Positions 56,079-64,000 of a stretch of DNA of 64,000 nucleotides are shown piece after piece; the first letter of the stretch is position 1; the number at the start of each line of letters is the position of its first letter. Below the pieces are notes generated by a model that was not told the origin of the DNA, did no database searches, and saw only the letters and a program-made list of their open reading frames with translations. A program made the position numbers and the translations under genes. This stretch comes from Roridomyces roridus (lineage: Eukaryota > Basidiomycota > Agaricomycetes > Agaricales > Mycenaceae), in contig JARKIF010000065.1 of assembly GCA_029378245.1 (NCBI GenBank), positions 1 through 64,000 on the forward strand. Reading direction: 5' to 3'.

Positions 56079-57503
56079 ATGGCTACCTCTCTGCCTCTCC
56101 TCCTCCTCGTATCCACGCTCTGCCTCGTCCATGCACTCCCCGAGCACTACACCACCATCTCCCGCGACGTCGTCGTGATCGGAGGCGGATCCTCAGGCAC
56201 CTACGCCGCCGTAAACCTCAAAGCGCGCGGTCACACCGTCGCCGTGCTCGAGCAACAAAACCGGCTCGGCGGACACGTCGAGACATACATCGATCCCTCC
56301 ACCGGTCAACCCTCCAACCTCGGAGTCATTGACCTCTACAACAACAGCGTCAACAATGCGTATTTCTCGCTGCTCGGTGTTCCGATACGGGCAGTGCCTC
56401 CGGCCACGACGCAGAATGCATTCCTCGACTTTGCGACGGGCAAGCCCGTGCCGGCATACGATCCCAACACGCCGTTCCTCCCCGCGCTGGAGGCCTACCT
56501 GGCTTATATCACCGAGACGTACCCGTACCTCAGCCTCTCATATGAGAATCTGACCTACCCAGTCCCAGCCGAGCTTCTGGAGCCCTTCACGGTCTTCGCC
56601 GCGCGGCACAACTTTACCGCCATCCTGCAACTGTTCAATGGAATCGCGGAGAACATTGGGAATCTGTGGCAACTTCCCACTTACCACGGAATCCATGCGT
56701 TGGACCCACACATCATCACGGCCATCCTAACTGGATTCGTAAACGCCGCGTCGGGAAATAACCAGGACATTTACAACGCCGCCGAGCGCTTCCTCGGTTC
56801 GCAAAACGTGTTCCTCAACAGCACGATTACCGCCGTCGATCGCTCCGGCTCGTGCTTCCACCTACCAGAGCCCGCGGCGGTGTGCGTCCTCTCCAGGGCA
56901 GGTAGCACTACGACCCTCACAAAGGCGCGCAAACTCCTCGTCTCCATCCCCACCACACTTGCCTCCCTCGCCTCTGCCTCCATCGATTTAGACACCCACG
57001 AACGGGCGGTGTTTTCCCACTTCACGGGATTCACATACGGCGTGGCCGTCGTCGAAGCACCTCACCTCGACGGAAACACGTCGTACAACAACATTGGCAC
57101 TCACACGCCAGACAACCTCCTCTCCCTCCCTGGTGCTTTCGCAATCACACCAATCGAGCCGCACGTGGGCAAGGGCGGAAAGTTCTCCGCCTGGTTTGGC
57201 GCGGTGGAGGGCACGGGGTGGACTCCCGAGCGCGTGGAGAAGCTCGTGGCGGGGGATGTCGTGCATATCGGTGGAGGCAGTACCGCAGAGGTCACGTTCG
57301 ACTTCCTCAAAATCCATGTACCGTTCCGCTTGCACGTCCCACCAGCGGCTGTCGCGGGCGGATTTTACAAGGAGTTGTACGCGCTGGAGGGGAGGAAGAA
57401 TACCTTTTGGACGGGTGCAGCATGGGCAGAGCAGGATAGCTCTCAGATTTGGATGTGGAGTGAAGTGTCGTTGCTGCCCAAGATGCTGGCGGCGTTGGCG
57501 TGA
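56079..57503 (+). CDS. secreted FAD-dependent oxidoreductase (amine-oxidase fold)
   Basis: The protein is 474 residues and intronless; start chosen at the ATG at 56079, which gives a clean signal peptide (MATSLPLLLLVSTLCLVHAL). The FAD-binding Rossmann motif follows directly (VVVIGGGSSGTYAAVNL, GxGxxG type) with the E of LEQQNRLGGH binding the ribose. The family is the flavin amine oxidase/protoporphyrinogen-oxidase-like group; fungal members are often labelled beta-cyclopiazonate dehydrogenase-like, but the substrate cannot be deduced. The C-terminus has the second FAD motif region (TFWTGAAWAEQDSSQIWMW). Multiple N-glycosylation sequons (NFT, NLT, NNS) fit secretion. A TATATA lies about 30 bp upstream. 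A truncated copy lies at 44427-45365. Confidence 0.88.
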   Translation: MATSLPLLLLVSTLCLVHALPEHYTTISRDVVVIGGGSSGTYAAVNLKARGHTVAVLEQQNRLGGHVETYIDPSTGQPSNLGVIDLYNNSVNNAYFSLLGVPIRAVPPATTQNAFLDFATGKPVPAYDPNTPFLPALEAYLAYITETYPYLSLSYENLTYPVPAELLEPFTVFAARHNFTAILQLFNGIAENIGNLWQLPTYHGIHALDPHIITAILTGFVNAASGNNQDIYNAAERFLGSQNVFLNSTITAVDRSGSCFHLPEPAAVCVLSRAGSTTTLTKARKLLVSIPTTLASLASASIDLDTHERAVFSHFTGFTYGVAVVEAPHLDGNTSYNNIGTHTPDNLLSLPGAFAITPIEPHVGKGGKFSAWFGAVEGTGWTPERVEKLVAGDVVHIGGGSTAEVTFDFLKIHVPFRLHVPPAAVAGGFYKELYALEGRKNTFWTGAAWAEQDSSQIWMWSEVSLLPKMLAALA

Positions 57504-57649
57504 ACTTGGAGATCGAACTGCAGGGTTCTCACGTAGCCATTGAAAGTTTTTCATTCCAAATCGAACAGCGTGTAGTAGCATCTAAATCATATCTAGAGAA
57601 TATCGTCAACCCGCTCACGATGCTCATACCGAGAACTCACCTGGCCCCT

Positions 57650-58451
57650 TCAAGAACGACCGACCAGCATCCTCAGCGCCGTCCCATTATTATTCTGCAC
57701 ACGCAAATCGAACGACCATGGTTTCCCCGGGTCGCCATTGCCTTTAGATTGGTGATGGAATAAATGGCCCTCGCGGGGAAGGATGCCACCAACGACTGCC
57801 TCAGGTACTGCGCGAGACGCGGGCTCCAGTAGTTTGACGATGCGTAGGTGTATGATGTTCGAGTTCTCGGCAGATACCTCAAACTGTGCAAGTCCCGTGC
57901 CTACGAGGTTGAGCAATGGAAGCATTGAGTTGGATGCACATACCAGCGAACGGATGAAATCTCTTCTTTCCCGCATGCGAGACAAATATATGATTGAACT
58001 GAAGCGCAGCAACACGTTGGGGAGCCGTCCCCGAAGGAACGACGTGGAGGAACAGGCCCCGGGCAAAGTTGACGGGGAACTGCTGCTGCAGACCGAACAT
58101 CATGAGCGCCGCCGTGATCTGCCCCTCCGTCTTACCCAGCCTCTCATGCCATTCTGCGAGCGATTGCGGCGTGAGAAATCCCTCTTTGAGCAGCGCTGCG
58201 CGGAGAGCGGGGTACGCTATCGCCGCTTGTCCAACAAGAACTTGCCAGGGGGAACCGTTGGGCAGGAGGAGGTCATTCCCTGCGGCGAACGAGGACGGCA
58301 AAGACGACGGGGCACATCGGAAGCGGACGCTCGAGGCTAGAGATGGTAGGCCGGGTCGCGGAGCGCAGTAGAAAAAGCCCCGAGCCTCCTCGGGAAAGGG
58401 GGTGTAAATTCGTGGACCCACCGAGCGCCAGACTTCACGGCGGTAGTACAT
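57650..58451 (-). CDS. conserved hypothetical agaricomycete protein, two exons
   Basis: Exons are 58451-57944 and 57900-57650; the 43-nt intron (GTATGT..TAG) keeps phase (HPFAG-TGLAQFEV). The protein opens MYYRREVWRSVGPRIYTPFP and has EEARGFFYCAPRPGLPSLAS, VRFRCAP, then NDLLLPNGSPWQVLVGQAAI. I recall this layout only as a large family of mushroom proteins with no known function, in which RGFxYYxxxPxLPxxxGxVRFR and LPxGxPW are typical. It is convergent with the oxidoreductase, 147 bp between stops. Confidence 0.65.
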
Positions 58452-60067
58452 CCTCTCCGATTTTTTGCCCCTGCTGTATTGGAAGGACAATGACACGCAA
58501 TGAGCGTCAGAAATATTGAGATGGTCGGATGGGGAGAGCAGTTCGGGCTTCAAGGTCGATATGGGCCAACCTCGAGGGCGTCCCGTTGCTACGCTTGTTT
58601 TAGAGTGACCTAGGAGATCGCTCACCACGGAGGTCACTTACTGTAGCGGAAATTGTGACCAACAGCTTTTGTTTTCACATGAGAAATCCCATGAAGGTGA
58701 GATCTTCGGCAGTTGGCGAGAGACTGGTAGGGATGAGCTTGCATGGCCCAAAAATATCGGGAGGAGGTCGCAGACAGGAACAAGAAGAACGGATGGAGAG
58801 TCCCAAGGGGTCTCGAGGCCGGCCAGAGACGCACGCGTGAGCGGCGACGTGGTGAGAAGACAAGAAAGATGACAATCAGATCTTTGCTAACAGCTCCCGC
58901 CGATCATCGGATCATTCTTACAGGCACTGCTGTTCGGCGTGACACTGACAGGGGTGGAAGGGATGCATGTGCTCCCGCAGGCTGCAGCATGATGGGACGA
59001 GTGTGGGCTGCTATAAATTGAAATGGAGCAACAAGGCTGCAACTTCCATCACCCCCTCCGCCAGTCTCTCCACCCAACACGCGCAGACTGGGATGTCCGA
59101 AACTGGTTGTTGTTGCCATCGAGTAACTTCAGTTCCTGGGGATGCCAGCACTGCCGAGTGAATGACCTGCCATTCCTGCTGAAATTTTCACACTGATCAT
59201 TATTCTAGTTTGTTGAGAGAGTGTCTCAATGACTTGACGAAGCAAATGAAACAGTAAACAAAATTCCAGATACACTGCTAGTGGAGAGTCCCTCACATCT
59301 TCCAGGCTGAATACTGCGGTCAAGGACCTGCGATCTGTACCACCTGTCCCTGACAAGAAGACCATGTTCTGGAATTCTTACAAAATGGTGGCAGATGAAT
59401 ATGACAGAGAACATCAGGTGAAATACAGCACAGATCTTGACACATCCCTGATATTCGTGAGAATCCATTTTATTCTTGGTCTTCTGTGTTCCAAGTTTCA
59501 ACAGGCTGGTCTATTCTCTGCAGTCAGCTCTGCCTTCATAATTGCCATTCAGCCTGAACTCCAGGGTCAAACACCACTCAATCATGACACGCAGACGGCC
59601 ATTTTGATTGCCCAATGCTTGCTCTATGTGAGCCTCAGTGTTGACGCGCAGGCGTCGGTATCTTCGGTTTGGCGTACGTTGGTTTGGGTTTCTTTCATTC
59701 CTTTATTTCATTCCTTGATCACGGTCACCGATCACTACTATAAATTACAGTTCTCCTATATGTTACCCTCAGTCTCTTACCATTGACTGAGGGTACGTCT
59801 ATCTTTTATACTAATATCTTATCTCTTTACTTACGGCTCTCGTAGCTTTCTACTTACTGTGTCTTTAACAGGTAGTTCAATAGAGTCTCTTACCATTGAC
59901 TGAGGCTTTCTACTTACTGTGTCTTTAACAGATTCGCAGTCAGACGGCACTCTGCTCAGTGCCGAAGTCCATACAGCCTCAACCACGGTATTCTACAGTC
60001 CAACGAGACTCACTTCCCCATTTCCCCACCGATACATACGACAACCCCGCCCACGCCGACCCCTATT
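58452..60067. other. intergenic; 5' end of next copia element unresolved
   Basis: No gene seen. A 27-bp direct repeat (59845-59871 and 59905-59931) and a 19-bp direct repeat TCTCTTACCATTGACTGAG (about 59774 and 59886) lie just upstream of the copia gag start. They may be part of that element's leader or LTR, but I found no LTR borders or primer-binding site. Confidence 0.4.
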
Positions 60068-63000
60068 ATGTCCACCGGCCACATCCAGATTCTCCCCGCC
60101 GAAAAGCAACTTGGCGATGATAACTGGGGTTCTTGGAAGGAGATTGTCATCAGTCTTCTTCGAGGGAAAGGTGTAGACGGATACCCACTTGGCAAGATTC
60201 GTCGTCCAGGTGCCCCTGTCCATCCTACCATTCCCGCCGAGGTATCTTCCGACGGCGACACAACTCCCACCGGCACGAGTGCGTCGGCTGAGCAAGCTAG
60301 CCTGTCAGCCAGCGCATCCCAGATCCCATCGTCCATCAGTGCAGTCCTCCCGGCGTCGACTACGACCTCCGTCAATTCCCTGACTCCATCACTCGAGGAA
60401 TGGCTTCTTCGCGACGCCATGGCTGGTGCCATCATATATCAGAATGTCAAGGACCCTGCCGTACATGGACTCTCCGCTGCCGATACCAGTCGCGAGATGT
60501 GGGTGGCGTTGCACGGGAAGTTTGACCGGAAAACTGAGGTCGTCAAGGGTCTGCGCATGGCAGAGCTGCGTTCCGTCAAGCTCGATAGTGGCCGCAACCT
60601 CCTCAAACACCTTGATGACCTTGCGCGTGCGCGCGCTCGGGCCGTCGATGCTGGGTGCCGGGTGTATGACATCGAGATGATTGGGATTATCTTGCAGTCC
60701 CTCCCTGCCGCGGAGTTTGGGCCATCCATCATCGCGCTTCAGACAAAGGCGTACGCTCACGAGGTCGTGGCAGAATTGCGGCAGTACCACGACATCGTCT
60801 ATGGGCGTGAGCCTGCACCTGGCACCGGGAACAATGCATTGGCCGTGGCGGGTCGTCCCACTTGCTCTAACTGCTCGCGCTTTGGTCATGGCCGCGAGCA
60901 GTGCTTCGCACGTGGGGGAGGTCGGGAAGGATACGCTCCGTCTAGCTGGCGTCCTCCACGTGGCAAGGAGCCGCGGAAGGAACTCACACAGGCCGCTCGT
61001 GACGAGAGATCCCGTCAGGTGCAAACGGCGCTTGTCCGCTTGAACGCGGAAGCTGCAGCGTTGGCTGCGTCTACTCCAACTGCTCCCACGTCCACGTACG
61101 AGATGAATCACGGCGCTGCTGCTGCTCGTCCACCCGCGGCTGCTTATGCAGCGTTCGCCGCGCCCACCGCGATGTATGTTCTCGGATCCGACGACGAAGC
61201 TGATGGTGCGTTGCAATCAACGTCTTGGTGCTTGGATGCTGATTGGTGCTCTAGGGATGGACATCGAGGGGAAAGTCCTCGGGTTCTGAACGATGAGTTA
61301 GCCATCAGTATACCATTGTACAATATATTGCACGCACCTGTCGTCGTATTCGTAGCCGATCGCAATGGCACCATATTCCCCATCATTCTCACATTCCTTG
61401 ACAGCGGGGCGTCCGACCATTGCGTGGTAAATCGCTCCCGCTTTGTGACATACAAGCCCATGGAAATTGAGGGGTCAACGGCAAACGGCACGTTTCGAGT
61501 TTTGGGACGCGGGATGGCGTTATTCAAAGTGCGACTGATGGACGGGAGGGTCACCGAGGTCAAAATGCCGGCTTTGCATACGCCGGATTTTGGTATGAAC
61601 CTCATCTCTATCCCCAGTCTCGACAAACGGGGATTTCGAGGGCAATGGGGGCAAGGCCGCTTCTCTGTGATGAATGGAGACGGCAGTGTTGTCATCGACG
61701 GGCAGATTGCGCAGACGATGTCAGGGCGCAACCTGTACAAGGTCGATGTGGTGGATGACAAGGACACTATGAGGCAGACGGCCGCGGCGATCTCTGGGAC
61801 GCAGCGGAGGCAACCTGCCGATTTGGAGATTTGGCACCGTCGACTCGGGCACGCGGACGTTCGTGTGATCAAGCGCATGAACGATAGAGTGCTCGTGAAC
61901 GGTCTGGACATCCGGAGCATGGATCTGCGTGGGATGTGCGAGGACTGCATCTACGGCAAGCAAGGACGGATGCCGTTTGATGATGAGGTCGAGCACGATG
62001 ATATCCCGCTCAGAAGGGTGCATCTGGACTTGTGGGGACAGTCGCGGACGCCGAGTTTCTCGGGTGCCGTGTACATGATGCTGATATCGGATGGAGGGAC
62101 GTCAATGAAGTTTCCGGTGTTCCTGAACAATAAGATGGGGGCGACGATATTGGAGGCATTTCGTGCGTGGCAGACCGAAGCAGAACGGCAAACGGGCCGC
62201 AAAGTGCTTTGCGTCCGATTTGATCTTGGGGGCGAATTCGACAACGCGCTGTTCCTTGGATATTGCGCCGAGCAGGGGATAACCTACGAGAAGATCCCTA
62301 AGGCATCGTCAGCGGCGAATGGACATGCAGAGCGAGGGAATCGCACCGTCATTGAAGGCACCCGCACTCAGCTATTTGACGCAGGACTCGACGCGCGGTT
62401 CTGGGCAGAGTCCGCGGCGTCACACTGCTACGTGCGGGGATTCATCCCTTCGTCGCGTCATCCTGACAAGATCCCGTGGGCTAGCTGGCTCGGGAATGTC
62501 GAGGGGAAACCACGTATGCTGAATATTTCACACTTGCGCGCATGGGGGAGCGTTTGCTGGGTCAATGATCTTGATCACCTTGGAGGCAAGATGGGACGCC
62601 AGGGGTGGAAGGGGCAAATGGTGGGATACCTGGGTCGCAGAGGTTACCGAGTGTGGGACCCAAGTCGAAACCGTGTCTTTCCGGTCAGAGATGTCATCTT
62701 CGAAGAAGGAATGCCCCATCGAACGCGCATCGACATCGAGGATCCGTTCCCAGATATTGCCGATGACACGCCGACCACAGAGGCTCCGTCCACGGCTGCG
62801 CCAACGAAACCTCCCACAGCGCCTCCAGCCCAAGTCACTTTGCGTCGTTCGCCTCGCGTTCCCAAGCCGTCGGAAGGTATATTGCGTTCCATGATGTACG
62901 GGAGGGAGGAGGAACAAGATAAATTGGCGGGGGAGGAATGGGCGACAGACAATCCGCATCCGACAGCGAATTTCGCCGACGCCGACTGGACTGACTTTGA

Positions 63001-63206
63001 CGTCAAATGGGTCAACGTGCCGACGGCTTTGGCAAGCGCGATAAACGAAACGGGACGCCAGTCATCGCGCGTTCCGCGTTCGTTTACTGAGGCCATGAGA
63101 AACGCCGAATTGTGGATGCCGGCGAGGAGAGCGGAGGTGGAACAGTTGGAGGAGAGGGGTGTGTGGAAATTGGTGTTGGAAGGACAAACACGGACGCACC
63201 CTGACG
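60068..63206 (+). mobile_element. Ty1/copia gag-protease-integrase, interrupted before reverse transcriptase
   Basis: One long frame from MSTGHIQILPAEKQLGDDNW. It contains the Gag capsid region (WVALHGKFDRKTEVVKGLRM), the zinc knuckle CSNCSRFGHGREQC, the protease FLDSGASDHCVVNRS, the integrase zinc finger (HRRLGHADVRVIKRM...CEDCIYGKQG) and the integrase core with RFDLGGEF and NGHAERGNRT. It then has the linker up to ELWMPARRAEVEQLEERGVW, which in copia elements leads directly into the reverse transcriptase. The reverse transcriptase never comes: LTR sequence of another copia element starts about 20 codons later. The frame is otherwise unbroken, so the insertion is what killed it. Confidence 0.88.
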
Positions 63207-63217
63207 TGTACTACTGA
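60068..63217 (+). CDS. copia Gag-protease-integrase polyprotein, truncated
   Basis: The frame is 1049 codons. It would give Gag for the particle, a protease to mature it and an integrase, but no reverse transcriptase or RNase H. The last codons before the 63217 stop are read from the inserted element's LTR. The first integrase aspartate block (LDLWGQ) and RFDLGGEF differ slightly from the usual DNGGEF. Pro/Thr-rich linker follows the integrase (TPTTEAPSTAAPTKPPTAPP). It may still be able to supply Gag. Confidence 0.85.
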   Translation: MSTGHIQILPAEKQLGDDNWGSWKEIVISLLRGKGVDGYPLGKIRRPGAPVHPTIPAEVSSDGDTTPTGTSASAEQASLSASASQIPSSISAVLPASTTTSVNSLTPSLEEWLLRDAMAGAIIYQNVKDPAVHGLSAADTSREMWVALHGKFDRKTEVVKGLRMAELRSVKLDSGRNLLKHLDDLARARARAVDAGCRVYDIEMIGIILQSLPAAEFGPSIIALQTKAYAHEVVAELRQYHDIVYGREPAPGTGNNALAVAGRPTCSNCSRFGHGREQCFARGGGREGYAPSSWRPPRGKEPRKELTQAARDERSRQVQTALVRLNAEAAALAASTPTAPTSTYEMNHGAAAARPPAAAYAAFAAPTAMYVLGSDDEADGALQSTSWCLDADWCSRDGHRGESPRVLNDELAISIPLYNILHAPVVVFVADRNGTIFPIILTFLDSGASDHCVVNRSRFVTYKPMEIEGSTANGTFRVLGRGMALFKVRLMDGRVTEVKMPALHTPDFGMNLISIPSLDKRGFRGQWGQGRFSVMNGDGSVVIDGQIAQTMSGRNLYKVDVVDDKDTMRQTAAAISGTQRRQPADLEIWHRRLGHADVRVIKRMNDRVLVNGLDIRSMDLRGMCEDCIYGKQGRMPFDDEVEHDDIPLRRVHLDLWGQSRTPSFSGAVYMMLISDGGTSMKFPVFLNNKMGATILEAFRAWQTEAERQTGRKVLCVRFDLGGEFDNALFLGYCAEQGITYEKIPKASSAANGHAERGNRTVIEGTRTQLFDAGLDARFWAESAASHCYVRGFIPSSRHPDKIPWASWLGNVEGKPRMLNISHLRAWGSVCWVNDLDHLGGKMGRQGWKGQMVGYLGRRGYRVWDPSRNRVFPVRDVIFEEGMPHRTRIDIEDPFPDIADDTPTTEAPSTAAPTKPPTAPPAQVTLRRSPRVPKPSEGILRSMMYGREEEQDKLAGEEWATDNPHPTANFADADWTDFDVKWVNVPTALASAINETGRQSSRVPRSFTEAMRNAELWMPARRAEVEQLEERGVWKLVLEGQTRTHPDVYY

Positions 63218-63428
63218 CGTGGAAGTACTGACACGTAGAGTATGGTTTAAACACTCGCTGTACATACTCACATTTACCCATACTGACTTGCATGTACTTG
63301 TATCGGTGTTATTCAGTGCATGTTCCCTAATTCTTACTTATGTATGGCTGTACCTTGTTTTTGTATTTAAGTAGCTAGCTACGACGAATCTCAACTAAGT
63401 CCTTCTCCCACATTTTCATCCTTCTTCA
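63207..63428 (+). repeat. 5' LTR of nested copia element
   Basis: LTR-like segment from about TGTACTACTGACG (63207; 63202 is also possible) to TTCTTCA (63428), bounded on the right by the primer-binding site. The partner LTR lies outside the window, so the left border is provisional. Confidence 0.65.
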
Positions 63429-63440
63429 GGTTATGGGCCC
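63429..63440 (+). other. copia primer-binding site, initiator-tRNA-Met half type
   Basis: GGTTATGGGCCC, directly after the LTR, complementary to the anticodon stem-loop of initiator tRNA-Met. Identical to the site at 9378-9389 in the other copia element. Confidence 0.75.
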
Positions 63441-63504
63441 CGAGTTCAACTAAATCCACCAACCGAATTTATTGCACCTCGACAACCAACCTCTGCTATC
63501 TACA

Positions 63505-64000
63505 ATGTCCACCATCGCCCCGAACTCCAAGGCCGCCGAATTCTTTGTACGGCTCCCGAAATGCGAAGCCGACGGCGCCAACTGGGCGGTGTTCAAGAAC
63601 CGCTTCCTCTACGCTGCTGCCGCCGCCGGGCTCTCTCAACACTTGGAGAGCAGCCACTTGCCGCCGATCCCGCCCACTCCGGTCACTCCTTCGTCGACCC
63701 CTGCGGACATCACTGCGTACGACAACTTCGTTCGCGTGGAGGCTGGATATAGGTCAGGTGAGGCCATCATCAAACAAGCTATTGCCGCGACGATCCCTGG
63801 CTCACTGTTTTTGCGTGTCATGGGGGAGCGGCGAGCTTCGGGCCTCTGGACAAAGGTGGTGAACGAGTTCGAGCAGAAGTCGAGAATGGTTACTGTGGAT
63901 TTGCGGCGCAGGCTCCAGGATGAGCGCTGTGCCGAGAATGGGGATGTTAGGGCTCACCTCGCAAAGTTGCAGGCACTTCGCGTCGACCTTGTCGGCATGG
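63505..64000 (+). CDS. copia Gag, 5' part, runs off window
   Basis: ATG at 63505 (MSTIAPNSKAAEFFVRLPKC), 76 bp after the LTR end. It shows a Gag capsid of the copia UBN2-like type: ANWAVFKNRFLYAAAAAGL, ALWTK-type block GLWTKVVNEFEQKSRMVTVD, and LRRRLQDERCAENGDVRAHL. Open to the window end. Confidence 0.85.
   Translation, partial: MSTIAPNSKAAEFFVRLPKCEADGANWAVFKNRFLYAAAAAGLSQHLESSHLPPIPPTPVTPSSTPADITAYDNFVRVEAGYRSGEAIIKQAIAATIPGSLFLRVMGERRASGLWTKVVNEFEQKSRMVTVDLRRRLQDERCAENGDVRAHLAKLQALRVDLVGM

Overview
The window looks like nuclear DNA of an agaricomycete basidiomycete (mushroom-type fungus). Protein genes are split by many 45-60 nt introns with GTACGT/GTGCGT/GTAAGT donors. The gene content fits too: an F-box protein, an RNA-silencing RNA-dependent RNA polymerase, a secreted FAD oxidoreductase, a Tnp2-like DNA transposase, and Ty1/copia and Ty3/gypsy elements. 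The region is transposon-rich; more than half of it is mobile DNA or its debris. No species can be named from the sequence alone.

Layout: 1-3.1 kb is gene-poor and holds a hAT-type MITE (2530-3063, 8-bp target duplication). 4.3-12.6 kb is one host gene of unknown function, broken twice: a minus-strand copia element (4806-9569) sits in an intron exactly at its 5' splice site, and a second hAT-type MITE (11037-11590) sits in an exon. The reading frame and splice phases close when both are ignored. 12.7-14.3 kb is a three-exon hypothetical gene. 15.0-16.6 kb is a degraded F-box gene, followed by a 151-bp minisatellite (about 17.0-17.6 kb) and two poorly known minus-strand genes (18.2-20.1 kb).

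20.3-38.1 kb is a very large (17.9 kb) Ty3/gypsy retrotransposon with 1425-bp LTRs, intact gag, pro and pol, and two canonical -1 frameshift heptamers, one just before the gag stop and one just before the pro stop. Between pol and the 3' LTR lie about 7 kb of antisense, intron-bearing genes (four models, three with Cys-rich zinc-binding-like motifs). They include a clear paralogous pair with identical three-exon structure. This retrotransposon-borne antisense gene cluster is the most unusual thing in the window.

38.3-41.2 kb is a Tnp2-like transposase gene; 41.8-43.5 kb is a frameshifted hypothetical gene. 44.4-45.4 kb is a 5'-truncated copy of the FAD oxidoreductase whose full-length paralogue lies at 56.1-57.5 kb. 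45.6-50.3 kb is an RdRP with an apparent frameshift inside its catalytic DxDGD motif. 50.5-51.8 kb is a mitochondrial-carrier-like gene, and 52.3-52.4 kb an intron-containing tRNA-Glu. 52.4-56.0 kb is gene-empty apart from a pair of 34-bp inverted repeats. 57.7-58.5 kb is a hypothetical gene. 60.1 kb to the end is a copia element interrupted before its reverse transcriptase by another copia element that runs off the window.
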